A stretch of 64,000 bases of DNA from Kribbella jiaozuonensis (GTDB lineage: Bacteria; Actinomycetota; Actinomycetes; Propionibacteriales; Kribbellaceae). The stretch is from the NCBI RefSeq assembly GCF_005233875.1, contig NZ_SZPZ01000001.1:1302001-1366000 (forward strand), in the 5' to 3' direction. Each line of letters opens with the position of its first letter. Position 1 is the first letter of the stretch. Shown one piece after another: positions 35,086 through 45,192 of the stretch. A program made the translations under genes and the position numbers. The notes beneath the pieces were generated by a model. That model ran no database searches, was not told the origin of the DNA, and saw nothing but the letters and a program-made list of their open reading frames with translations.

Positions 35086-36026
35086 TGGTGGACGACGTAC
35101 TGACGATCGGGCGGATCGGGGTCGACCTCTATCCGCTGCAGGCCGGGACGCATCTCGAGGACGTGGAGTCGTTCGGGAAGTTCCTCGGCGGGAGCGCGAC
35201 GAACGTGGCGGTCGCGGCGGCGCGGCACGGGCGGAAGTCGGCGGTGATCAGCCGGACCGGGAACGATCCGTTCGGCACGTTCATCCACCGGACGCTGGGC
35301 GAGCTCGGGGTGGACGACCGGTTCGTCTCGCCGGTGGACGGGTTGCCGACGCCGATCACGTTCTGCGAGATCTTCCCGCCGGACAACTTCCCGCTGTACT
35401 TCTACCGGTTCCCGAAGGCGCCGGATCTGGTGATCAATCCTGCTGAGCTCGATCTGGATGCGATCCGGGAGGCGCGGATCTACTGGTCGACGGTGACCGG
35501 GTTGTCGGCTGAACCGTCGCGGTCGGCGCACTTCGCGGCCTGGGAGGCGCGCGGACGGCGGCCGATCACGGTGCTGGATCTCGACTACCGGCCGATGTTC
35601 TGGGCAGATCCTGATGAGGCGCATGAGCAGGTGTCTCGGGCGCTCGAGCACTGCACTGTTGCTGTGGGCAACCGTGAGGAGTGTGAGGTCGCGGTCGGGG
35701 AGACCGATCCGGACAAGGCCGCGCAGGCGTTGCTGGATCGGGGGTTGGATTTAGCCGTGGTGAAGCAGGGGCCGCGGGGGACGCTGGCGCGGACCCGCGA
35801 CGAGCGCGTCGAGGTCCCGCCGTACCCGGTCGAGGTGGTCAACGGGCTTGGTGCAGGCGATGGTTTCGGTGGGGCGCTCTGCCACGGTTTGCTTTCTGGT
35901 TGGCCGCTCGAGAAGGTCATCCGCTTCGCGAACATCGCCGGCGCCATCGTCGCGTCCCGCCTCGAATGCTCCACCGCCATGCCCACCACCGAAGAAGTCC
36001 TCTCCAAGCTGGGTGATCCTTCATGA
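35085..36026 (+). CDS. iolC: 5-dehydro-2-deoxygluconokinase (PfkB family)
   Basis: 313 residues. PfkB signatures: GKFLGGSATNVAVAAARHG near 27, and GLGAGDGFGGALCHGLL near 255 with the anion hole and catalytic Asp. It phosphorylates 2-deoxy-5-keto-gluconate. Its start overlaps the previous stop (TGATG), and its stop overlaps the aldolase ATG, so the run is translationally coupled. Confidence 0.92.
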   Translation: MVDDVLTIGRIGVDLYPLQAGTHLEDVESFGKFLGGSATNVAVAAARHGRKSAVISRTGNDPFGTFIHRTLGELGVDDRFVSPVDGLPTPITFCEIFPPDNFPLYFYRFPKAPDLVINPAELDLDAIREARIYWSTVTGLSAEPSRSAHFAAWEARGRRPITVLDLDYRPMFWADPDEAHEQVSRALEHCTVAVGNREECEVAVGETDPDKAAQALLDRGLDLAVVKQGPRGTLARTRDERVEVPPYPVEVVNGLGAGDGFGGALCHGLLSGWPLEKVIRFANIAGAIVASRLECSTAMPTTEEVLSKLGDPS

Positions 36027-37468
36027 CCAGACGCGACCAGGACGACTACGACGAAACCGCCCGAGCCATCCCCATCCAACGCCCCACCCCCGACGAAGAA
36101 ACCATCCACGACCCAGGCCCCAACGACCCCACAATCGCGACCCGCCGCCCCCCAGCCAACTCCCCGTTCGCGCCGCAGGCGGGCGCGAACGACCCGACAG
36201 TTGTTGTGCAGCGTCCGGGGCCCGGGGAGAACGATCCGACGCTTGCTGCTGACCGCCGCGAGCCCACTAGCCCCAGGCAGGGCGGGGCCCCGGCGTGGCA
36301 GGACGAGGCGACGGTTATCGCGCAGCAGCCAGGCAACCCAGGCACGCAGGCCTTCGACACCTCGGGCGCTCCCGGCAACTCGGGCGCTCCGGTTGGTACC
36401 TCTCAGCCTGCAGGTCCGGGTGAGGCGGCGGCGCATTCCGGGGTTGGGTCGGATGAGCCGACGGTTGAGCGGCCCATGCAGCAGTCCGCGGAGCAGTTGC
36501 CCGGCGTACAGCAAGTCGGTGTGGAGTTCGCGGGGCAGCGGCCTGTGGAACAGGGTGTTCAGGTGGGGTGGCGGGGGTATGGGGAGCGGTTGGCGGAGTT
36601 GACTGAGATTCGGGTGCGGCATCCGGAGCGGTTGGCTGAGGCTTGGCAGCGGCGGCGGACTCGGGGGTTGGTGGGGGAGGACGGGCGGCTGTTGATTGTG
36701 GCGGCTGACCATCCGGCGAGGGGAGCGCTGGGCGTCAGAGGGGATCGGATGGCGATGGCCAGCCGGCCCGACCTGATTGCTCGGTTGATGACCGCGCTGG
36801 AGCGCCCAGGTGTTGACGGCGTCCTCGCCACCCCGGACATCCTCGAAGACCTCCTGCTACTCGGCGCACTAGAAGGCAAGGTCGTCATCGGCTCGATGAA
36901 TCGCGGCGGCCTCCAAGGCGCAGCGTTCGAGGTGGACGACCGATTCACCGCCTACCGGACCGCGGACGAGATCGCCTCCCGCCGCCTCGACGGCGGCAAG
37001 ATGCTGACCCGCATCGACCTCGGCGATCCCGGCACCGTCTCGACCCTGGAGTCCAGTGCCGCCGCCGTCACCGGCCTGGCCGAGCACAAGCTGATGGCGA
37101 TGGTCGAACCGTTCTGGTCGACCCGCGCCGAGGACGGCCGGGTGACGAACCTGCTCGACCCGGACTCGGTCATCAAGTCGATCCACATCGCCTCCGCCCT
37201 CGGCGCGACCAGCGCGTACACCTGGCTCAAGCTCCCGGTCGTCGACGAACTGGATCGGGTGATGGAGGCAACGACCCTCCCGACCCTCCTGCTCGGCGGC
37301 GACCCGACCGTCGCCCCGGAAGCGACGTACGCCTCGTGGGGCAAGGCCCTCAGCCTCCCCTCGGTCCGCGGACTCGTCGTCGGCCGGGCGCTCCTCTTCC
37401 CACCCGACGGCGATGTCGCCGCAGCCGTCGACCACGCCGCAACGCTCGTCCACGGAGGTGGCGCATGA
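36023..37468 (+). CDS. Cgl0159/IolJ-like aldolase with a long repetitive N-terminal extension
   Basis: 481 residues. From about 183 on it is a TIM-barrel aldolase of the Cgl0159 type (LLIVAADHPARGALGV, VVIGSMNRGGLQGAAFE, AYTWLKLPVVDELDRV), which in inositol operons would cleave 2-deoxy-5-keto-gluconate 6-phosphate. Family members are about 290-300 residues. The first 180 residues are Pro/Gln/Gly-rich, predicted disordered, with six copies of an acidic-Thr motif: DEETI (24), NDPTI (34), NDPTV (56), NDPTL (70), DEATV (94), DEPTV (144), most with Arg or Gln-Pro soon after. The frame has no break and starts ATGA-coupled to iolC, so the extension is probably translated. Internal starts near residue 152 could give a short form. 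Confidence 0.8.
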   Translation: MTRRDQDDYDETARAIPIQRPTPDEETIHDPGPNDPTIATRRPPANSPFAPQAGANDPTVVVQRPGPGENDPTLAADRREPTSPRQGGAPAWQDEATVIAQQPGNPGTQAFDTSGAPGNSGAPVGTSQPAGPGEAAAHSGVGSDEPTVERPMQQSAEQLPGVQQVGVEFAGQRPVEQGVQVGWRGYGERLAELTEIRVRHPERLAEAWQRRRTRGLVGEDGRLLIVAADHPARGALGVRGDRMAMASRPDLIARLMTALERPGVDGVLATPDILEDLLLLGALEGKVVIGSMNRGGLQGAAFEVDDRFTAYRTADEIASRRLDGGKMLTRIDLGDPGTVSTLESSAAAVTGLAEHKLMAMVEPFWSTRAEDGRVTNLLDPDSVIKSIHIASALGATSAYTWLKLPVVDELDRVMEATTLPTLLLGGDPTVAPEATYASWGKALSLPSVRGLVVGRALLFPPDGDVAAAVDHAATLVHGGGA

Positions 37469-38364
37469 CCGAATGGTTCCGGCCTGCTGGGTCGACCGCG
37501 CACGAAGGCTTCGAGCTCATGGTCCGGCCGGGCGAGCCCGACTGGCATCACACCGGCCTGTCGATCCGCACACTGCTCCCCGGACAGTCCGTCGAGATCG
37601 ACACCGGCGACTGCGAGTACGTCGTTCTCCCGCTGAGCGGATCCGCCGAGGTCGTCATCGACGGCGACTCGATCCCCCTCGCCGGCCGGGCCGACGTCTT
37701 CGCCGGCCCGACCGACCTGGCCTATATCCCCCGCAACACGACCTTCGCCGTCGTCAGCGCCGGCGGCGCAAGGATCGCGTTCCCGAACGCCAAGGCCGCG
37801 AAGGACGTCCCGTTCCAGCGGATCGCGGCCGACGACGTCGAGACCGAGCTCCGCGGCGCCGGCGTCTCCTCCCGCCAGGTCCGGAACTTCGGCGTACCGG
37901 GTGTGCTCGACGCCGACTCGATCATCGCGTGCGAGGTGATCACGCCGGCCGGCAACTGGTCGTCGTACCCGCCGCACAAGCATGACGAGCACCGGCCGGG
38001 CAAGGAGAGCGAGCTCGAGGAGATCTACTACTTCGAGCTGCAGCTGTCCGACGACGTACCGGAAGGTGTCAAGGGCAACGATCCGATCGGCTACCAGCGG
38101 GTCTACGGGACCGACGACCGGCCGATCGACGTACTGGCCGAGGTCCGCAGCGGCGACCTGGTGCTCGTCCCGCACGGCTGGCACGGTCCGGCGATGGCGC
38201 CGCCCGGCTACGACATGTACTACCTGAACGTGATGGCCGGCCCCGGCACCGAGCGGCAGTGGCTGATCACCGATGACCCGCAACATGCCTGGGTCCGCGA
38301 GCTGTGGAACTCCCAGCACATCGATCCGCGCCTGCCTTTCGGACAAGGAGTAGCAGATTCATGA
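37465..38364 (+). CDS. iolB: 5-deoxy-glucuronate isomerase
   Basis: 299 residues of the KduI/IolB double-cupin family. Metal ligands are visible in SYPPHKHDEH, LEEIYYFELQ and LVPHGWHGPAMAPP; the C-terminus is YYLNVMAGP. It isomerises 5-deoxyglucuronate to 2-deoxy-5-keto-gluconate. It is coupled by ATGA to both neighbours. Confidence 0.94.
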   Translation: MTEWFRPAGSTAHEGFELMVRPGEPDWHHTGLSIRTLLPGQSVEIDTGDCEYVVLPLSGSAEVVIDGDSIPLAGRADVFAGPTDLAYIPRNTTFAVVSAGGARIAFPNAKAAKDVPFQRIAADDVETELRGAGVSSRQVRNFGVPGVLDADSIIACEVITPAGNWSSYPPHKHDEHRPGKESELEEIYYFELQLSDDVPEGVKGNDPIGYQRVYGTDDRPIDVLAEVRSGDLVLVPHGWHGPAMAPPGYDMYYLNVMAGPGTERQWLITDDPQHAWVRELWNSQHIDPRLPFGQGVADS

Positions 38365-40274
38365 CGGTCCGCCTCACGGTCGCCCAGGCCCTCGTACGCT
38401 TCCTGAGCGTCCAGTACTCCGAGCGGGACGGCGTCCGGCAGCGGCTGATCGCCGGCTGCCTGGGCATCTTCGGCCACGGCAACGTCGCCGGCGTCGGACA
38501 GGCGCTCCTGCAGTCCGAGCTCGAGGACCCGAAGGCGCTGCCGTACATCCTGGCCCGCAACGAGCAGGCCATGGTGCACACCGCGGCCGCCTTCGCGCGC
38601 ACCACCAACCGCCTGCAGACCTACGCGTGTACGGCGAGCATCGGCCCCGGCTCGACCAACATGATCACCGGCGCCGCACTGGCAACGGTGAACCGCCTGC
38701 CGGTCCTGCTGCTGCCGTCGGACACCTTCGTGACGCGCGTCGCCTCGCCTGTCCTGCAAGAGCTGGAGAACTTCGGCGCCGGCGACATCAACGTGAACGA
38801 CGCGTTCCGCCCGGTCTCGAGGTACTTCGACCGCGTCAGCCGCCCCGAGCAACTCCCGTCCGCGCTGATGAACGCGATGCGAGTCCTCACCGACCCGGTC
38901 GAGACCGGCGCGGTCACCCTCGCGCTCCCGCAGGACGTGCAGGCGGAGGCGTTCGACTGGCCCGACGAACTGTTCGCCGAGCGCGAGTGGCATGTCGCCC
39001 GTCCGTTGCCCGAGACAACCATCCTCGACCGGGCCGCCGAGCTGATCCGCAACTCCCGCCGTCCGCTGATCGTCGCCGGCGGCGGCGTCGCGTACTCCGA
39101 GGCGAACGACGTACTGCGAACGTTCGCGGAGGCGACCGGCGTCCCGGTCGGTGAATCCCAAGCAGGCAAGGGATCCCTGCCCTACGACCACCCGCAGTCC
39201 CTCGGCGCGGTCGGCTCGACCGGCACCACCGCTGCCAATGCGGTCGCCAGGTCCGCCGACCTGGTGATCGGCATCGGCACCCGGTACGCCGACTTCACCA
39301 CGGCGTCGCGCACCGCGTTCCAGAACCCCGACGTACGGTTCGTGAACATCAACGTAGCCAGGTTCGACGGCGGAAAACACGCCGGTCTGCCGGTCGTGGC
39401 CGACGCCCGCGAGGCGCTCGCTGCGCTGACCGCCAAGCTGGACGGTTGGTCGGTCGGCGACGAGTACCGCGCCGAGACGCACCGCCTGGCGCAGGAGTGG
39501 GACGCGACCGTCGAGCGGACCTACAACCCACCGGCCGAGGTGACCGAGAAGCTGGCCACGGGTCTGCTCACCCAGGGCGAGGTGCTCGGTTGTGTGAACG
39601 AGCTGTCCGACCCCCGCGACGTCGTCGTCTGCGCAGCCGGCTCGATGCCGGGCGATCTGCACAAGCTCTGGCGGACCCGCGACGGCAAGGGCTACCACGT
39701 CGAGTACGGCTACTCCTGCATGGGCTACGAGATCGCCGGCGGGATCGGCGTACGGCTCGGTGCACCCGATCGGGACGTGTTCGTGCTGGTCGGCGACGGC
39801 TCGTACCTGATGATGTCCAGCGAACTGGCAACCGCCGTCCAGGAAAACCTCAAGATCATCGTCGTCCTCGTCCAGAACCACGGATTCGCCTCGATCGGCG
39901 CGCTCTCGGAATCCCTCGGCTCGCAACGATTCGGTACGGCGTACCGCAAGCGCACCGGCGACGGACGGCTCGACGGCGACTACCTCCCCGTCGACCTGGC
40001 CGCGAACGTGCGCAGCTTCGGCGTCGAGGTGATCGACGTCCACAGCCGGGCCGAGCTGGAGAAGGCGATCCAGACCGCGAAGGCCGCCACCGGCCCGATC
40101 GCGATCCACGTCACCACCGATCCGCTGATCGGCGCCCCGGACAGCGAGTCCTGGTGGGACGTTCCGGTCAGCGAGGTGTCGACCCTCGAGTCGACCGCGG
40201 CGGCGCGGGCGGCGTACGAGGAGAGCAAGAAGGCCCAGCATTCGTACCTCGCTCCGGTCGAGGGAGACAGCTGA
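38361..40274 (+). CDS. iolD: 3D-trihydroxycyclohexane-1,2-dione acylhydrolase (ThDP enzyme)
   Basis: 637 residues. The N-terminal pyrimidine domain has GIFGHGNVAGVG and NEQAMVHTAAAFAR with the catalytic Glu; the C-terminal pyrophosphate domain has VGDGSYLMMSSELATA followed by the Asn of the GDG...N motif in VLVQNHGF. It opens the inositol ring by hydrolysis. The ATG at 38361 overlaps the iolB stop; an upstream in-frame start lies inside iolB and is rejected. Confidence 0.95.
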   Translation: MTVRLTVAQALVRFLSVQYSERDGVRQRLIAGCLGIFGHGNVAGVGQALLQSELEDPKALPYILARNEQAMVHTAAAFARTTNRLQTYACTASIGPGSTNMITGAALATVNRLPVLLLPSDTFVTRVASPVLQELENFGAGDINVNDAFRPVSRYFDRVSRPEQLPSALMNAMRVLTDPVETGAVTLALPQDVQAEAFDWPDELFAEREWHVARPLPETTILDRAAELIRNSRRPLIVAGGGVAYSEANDVLRTFAEATGVPVGESQAGKGSLPYDHPQSLGAVGSTGTTAANAVARSADLVIGIGTRYADFTTASRTAFQNPDVRFVNINVARFDGGKHAGLPVVADAREALAALTAKLDGWSVGDEYRAETHRLAQEWDATVERTYNPPAEVTEKLATGLLTQGEVLGCVNELSDPRDVVVCAAGSMPGDLHKLWRTRDGKGYHVEYGYSCMGYEIAGGIGVRLGAPDRDVFVLVGDGSYLMMSSELATAVQENLKIIVVLVQNHGFASIGALSESLGSQRFGTAYRKRTGDGRLDGDYLPVDLAANVRSFGVEVIDVHSRAELEKAIQTAKAATGPIAIHVTTDPLIGAPDSESWWDVPVSEVSTLESTAAARAAYEESKKAQHSYLAPVEGDS

Positions 40275-41167
40275 TGGGTAAGATCAGCATCGGTACGGCG
40301 CCGGACTCGTGGGGAGTCTGGTTCGCCGACGATCCGAAGCAGACCCCGTGGACGCGGTTCCTCGACGAGGTCGTCGCGGCCGGATACACGCGCATCGAGC
40401 TCGGGCCGTACGGCTACCTGCCGACCGATCCCGTCAGGCTGAAGGCCGAGCTGGACAGCCGCGGCCTGACGATCACCGCTGGTACGACGTTCGAGCAGCT
40501 GCATCGCCCGGACGGCTGGGAGTCGACCTGGCGGGACGTCGTCAAGACAGCCGAGCTGACCGCCGCGATGGGCGCGAAGCACTTGGTCGTGATGCCGTCG
40601 ATGTGGCGTGGTGACAACGGCGAGATCGTCGAGGAGCGGTCGGACCACGAGGGTCAGACCAAGCACGGACGAGCGGTGACCGAGCTGGGTCGCCGGCTGG
40701 CGGAGGAGTTCGGCCTGCAGACGCAGTACCACCCGCACGCGGACGGCCACATCGACACGCAGGACACCGTCGAGCGCCTGCTCGAGGAGACCGACGCGAC
40801 GTACGTGAACCTGTGCCTGGACACGGGGCACATCAGCTACTGCGGCGGCGACAACCTGGAGCTGATCCGCAAGTACCCGGACCGGATCGGCTACCTGCAC
40901 CTCAAGCAGGTGGATCCGAAGGTCCTGGCCGAGGTCGACGCCGAGGGCCTGAGCGTCGACGAGGCCGTACGGCGGGGCGTGATGTGCGAGCCGCCGAACG
41001 GCGTACCCGAGCTGCCGCCGGTGCTGGACGCGCTGGCTGCGCTCGACCACGACCTGTTCGCGATCGTCGAGCAGGACATGTATCCGTGCCCGCCCGACGT
41101 ACCGCTGCCGATCGCCGAGCGGACGTTGGCATATCTCACTGCACTCGGGGGTGCCGTATCGAGCTGA
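40274..41167 (+). CDS. Second inosose-processing TIM-barrel protein (IolE/IolI-like)
   Basis: 297 residues, sugar-phosphate isomerase/epimerase-like. Landmarks: GTAPDSWGVWFADDPKQTPW, RIELGPYGYLP, TQYHPHADGHIDT, LCLDTGHISYCGG, YLHLKQVD and FAIVEQDMYP. Only remotely like the 34204 product, so the two are probably dehydratase and isomerase in some order, or act on different inositol isomers. TGATG-coupled to iolD; the transport genes follow after 81 nt. Confidence 0.75.
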   Translation: MGKISIGTAPDSWGVWFADDPKQTPWTRFLDEVVAAGYTRIELGPYGYLPTDPVRLKAELDSRGLTITAGTTFEQLHRPDGWESTWRDVVKTAELTAAMGAKHLVVMPSMWRGDNGEIVEERSDHEGQTKHGRAVTELGRRLAEEFGLQTQYHPHADGHIDTQDTVERLLEETDATYVNLCLDTGHISYCGGDNLELIRKYPDRIGYLHLKQVDPKVLAEVDAEGLSVDEAVRRGVMCEPPNGVPELPPVLDALAALDHDLFAIVEQDMYPCPPDVPLPIAERTLAYLTALGGAVSS

Positions 41168-41176
41168 CGACCGGCG

Positions 41177-41215
41177 GAGTGTGACACTCTCTGGTCCCAC
41201 GCAAGTCCGCGGACT
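41177..41215. promoter_or_regulatory. Two perfect palindromes upstream of the transporter
   Basis: GAGTGTGACACTC (41177-41189) and AGTCCGCGGACT (41204-41215) lie in the 81-bp gap before the binding-protein gene. They could be operators or hairpins that let the transporter be expressed separately from the catabolic genes. Confidence 0.45.
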
Positions 41216-41248
41216 CGCCGCGGTACATCTGAAAGGCTGGTCGAAGTC

Positions 41249-42244
41249 ATGGTTCGGTGGCAGAAGAAGGCGGTGGCCGCGGGTGCCGCGGTTGCGCTGG
41301 CCGCGGCACTGGCGGCGTGTAGTTCGTCCGGGGGCAAGCAGTCGGAGCAGAGCTCCGGCGGCAGCGGCGGGAACGTCGCCGACACCCCGCGCATGAAGGT
41401 TGCCCTGATCACCCATTCGGGGGCCGGCGACACCTTCTGGGACATCGTCCGGCGCGGCGCCGAGGCGGCCGCGAAGAAGGACAACATCGAGCTGCAGTAC
41501 TCCGCCGACCCGGACGGCGCCGCGCAGGCCAACCTCGTGCAGACCGCGATCGACTCCAAGGTCGACGGTATCGCCGTGACCCTGAACAAGCCCGACGCGG
41601 TGATCCCGAACGTCAAGAAGGCGATCGCGGCCGGCATCCCGGTGACGGTCCTCAACGGCGGCCTCGACCAGTGGAAGACCACCGGGGCGATCGGGTACTT
41701 CGGTCAGGACGAGCGGATCGCCGGCCAGGCCACGGGGGAGAAGCTCAAGCAGCTCGGCGCCAAGAAGGTCCTCTGCGTCATCCACGAGCAGGGCAACGTC
41801 AGCCTCGAGGCCCGCTGCCAGGGCATCAAGGACAAGCTGCCGACCACCGAGAACGTCAACGTCAACGGCACCGACCAGCCGGGTACGTCAGCGACGCTGA
41901 CCTCGAAGCTGCAGCAGGACAAGACCGCCGACTACGTCGTCGCGCTGAACGCCGGTATCGCGCTGACCGCCGTCAAGGCAGCCAAGGACGCCGGGTCGTC
42001 GGCCAAGATCGGCAGCTTCGACATGAGCAAGGAGATGGCCAAGGCGGTCGCGGACGGCACGGTGCAGTTCGCCGTCGACCAGCAGCCGTACCTGCAGGGC
42101 TACCTGGCGGTCGACGCGATCTGGCTCTACCGGACCAACGGCAACACCATCGGCGGTGGCGAGGCCACCCTGACCGGGCCGGCGTTCATCGACAAGTCCA
42201 ACATCGCGGCGGTGCAGAAGTTCGCCGAAGCCGGGACGCGCTGA
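41249..42244 (+). CDS. Sugar ABC importer substrate-binding lipoprotein
   Basis: 331 residues. Signal peptide with lipobox LAAC at about residues 21-24, then a Ser/Gly linker. The type I periplasmic-binding fold (ribose-binding family) is seen in KVALITHSGAGDTFWDIVRRG, DGIAVTLNKPDAV, VLNGGLDQW and FAVDQQPYLQGYLAVDAI. It is probably inositol-binding by context. Followed after 9 nt by the permease. Confidence 0.9.
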   Translation: MVRWQKKAVAAGAAVALAAALAACSSSGGKQSEQSSGGSGGNVADTPRMKVALITHSGAGDTFWDIVRRGAEAAAKKDNIELQYSADPDGAAQANLVQTAIDSKVDGIAVTLNKPDAVIPNVKKAIAAGIPVTVLNGGLDQWKTTGAIGYFGQDERIAGQATGEKLKQLGAKKVLCVIHEQGNVSLEARCQGIKDKLPTTENVNVNGTDQPGTSATLTSKLQQDKTADYVVALNAGIALTAVKAAKDAGSSAKIGSFDMSKEMAKAVADGTVQFAVDQQPYLQGYLAVDAIWLYRTNGNTIGGGEATLTGPAFIDKSNIAAVQKFAEAGTR

Positions 42245-42253
42245 GGTAGCGCC

Positions 42254-43296
42254 ATGGCATCGACCATCATTTCACCGGCTCCGGCCGACGACCGCGTCTC
42301 CGCCCGCTCCCTCGGGGCGCGACTGCTGAGCCGGCCGGAGATCGGCTCGCTGGTCGGCGCGGCCGTGATCCTGGTGTTCTTCCTGATCGCCGCGCCGCCG
42401 TTCCGCGAGATCAACAACACCGGCACGATCCTGTACCAGGCCGCGCTGATCGGCGTGATGGCGGTGCCGGTCTCACTGCTGATGATCGGCGGCGAGTTCG
42501 ACCTGTCGGCGGGGGTCGCGGTGACGACCTCGGGTCTGACGGCGGGTCTGTTCGCGTACCAGTTCAGCGTGAACGTCTGGCTCGGCGTGTTCGTCGCGCT
42601 GCTGCTCTCGCTGGCGATCGGCGCGTTCAACGGCTGGCTGCTGATGCGGACGGGACTGCCCAGCTTCCTGGTGACGCTCGGCACGTTCTTCATCCTGCAA
42701 GGCCTCAACATCGCCGTCACCCGGCTCGCCTCCGGCGCCGTCGCGTCGAACTCGATCAGCGACATGGACGGGTTCAGCGGGGCGAAGGCGATCTTCGCGT
42801 CGGAGTTCAAGCTCGGCGGCGTGACGATCAAGATCATCGTCGTCTGGTGGATCGTGTTCGTCGCGGTCGCGGCCTGGGTGCTGCTGAAGACCCAGATCGG
42901 CAACTGGATCTTCGCGGTCGGCGGCGACGCGGCGGCCGCGCGGGCGGTCGGCGTACCGGTCCGGAAGGTGAAGATCGGGCTGTTCATGACGGTCGGGTTC
43001 TTCGCCTGGTTCACCGGTATGCAGTTGCTGTTCGTGCAGAACGGCGTCGTGCAGTCCGGTGAGGGTGTCGGGAAGGAGTTCCTGTACATCATCGCGGCGG
43101 TCGTCGGCGGGTGCCTGCTCACCGGCGGCTACGGATCGGTGGTGGGCGGCGCGGTCGGTGCGCTGATCTTCGGGATGGTCCAGCTCGGTGTCGTGTACGC
43201 CGGCTGGAACCCCGACTGGTTCAAGGCGTTCCTCGGCGTCATGTTGCTGCTGGCAACCATTGTCAACCTGGTCGTCAAGAACCGGGCGGAGGCACG

Positions 43297-43300
<4 letters not shown>
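42254..43300 (+). CDS. Sugar ABC importer permease (RbsC type)
   Basis: 348 residues, eight to ten hydrophobic helices. Family signature GEFDLSAGVAVTTSG near 78 and FNGWLLMRTGLPSFLVTLGTFF near 125; the conserved GAVGALIFGMVQLGVVY end is present. It forms the membrane channel with the adjacent ATPase. The stop overlaps the ATPase start (ATGA). Confidence 0.93.
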
Positions 43301-44150
<850 letters not shown>

Positions 44151-44154
<4 letters not shown>

Positions 44155-45158
44155 GCGATCTGCGGGTCGGGATCGTCGGCGTGGGGGTGATGGGCGCCGA
44201 CCACGCCGAGCGAGTCGTGCGGAAGACGGCGGGTGCGCGCCTGGTCGCGGTGTCGGATCCGGACTGGGCGCGGGCCGAGAGCCTCGCGTCGAGGCTTGAT
44301 GCTCGCGTCGTGGCCGACCCGCTCGAGCTGATCGCGAGCGACGAGGTCGACGCAGTGATCCTGGCGTCACCGGGGTTCGCACACGCCGAGCAGCTGTTCG
44401 CCTGTCTGGAGCACGGCAAGCCGGTCCTGTGCGAGAAGCCGCTGACGATGGATGCGGCCTCGGCCTTGCAGGTCGTCGAGCGGGAGCACAAGCTCGGGCG
44501 GCAGCTGATCCAGGTCGGGTTCATGCGGCGCTTCGACCCGGAGTACGCCGCGATGAAGCAACTGCTCGACTCGGGCGAGCTCGGGCGGACGTTGCTGCTG
44601 CACAACGTGCACCGGAACCAGTCGGTGCCCACGACGTTCCGGAGCGAGATGATCGTGCGGGACTCGATGGTGCACGAGGTCGATGTCGCGCGCTGGTTGT
44701 TCGGCTCGGAGATCACCCGGATCACCGTGCGGACGCCGCAGCCGACGAGCCTGGTGGCGGACGGCGTACTCGATCCGCAGCTGGCCCTGTTCGAGCTGGC
44801 GAACGGCGCGATGGCCGACGTGGAGGTGTTCGTGAACTTCCAGGTCGGGTACGAGGTCCGGTGTGAGGCTGTGGCCGAGCGCGGGAGCGCGACGATCGGT
44901 CTCGGGTCCGGCGTGTTCACCCGGGCCGGCGGGCAGTGGGGCGGCGCGATGCCGGCCGACTTCCGGGTGCGGTTCGAGCAGGCGTACGACGTCGAGGTGC
45001 AACGCTGGGTCGATGCCACCGTGCGCGGTGAGATCGACGGGCCGAGCGCTTGGGACGGGTACGCCGCGGCCGCGGTCTGCGAGGCAGGCATCGAGTCGCT
45101 CAGCTCTGGTAGACCGGTCGACGTCACCCTGGCCGACCGCAGCAAGGTCCTCGGATGA
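44151..45158 (+). CDS. Gfo/Idh/MocA oxidoreductase, second inositol dehydrogenase
   Basis: 335 residues. GIVGVGVMGADHAERV at the N-terminus, LCEKPLTMD near 96 with the catalytic Lys, and MVHEVDVARWLFGS near 172. Distinct from iolG at 33188 and probably acts on another inositol isomer or epimer. ATGA-coupled to the ATPase gene, which links it to uptake. mmsA follows after 34 nt. Confidence 0.88.
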
Positions 45159-45192
45159 AACACCTTCAGGAATTCGGCAGTGAGGAAGCATC

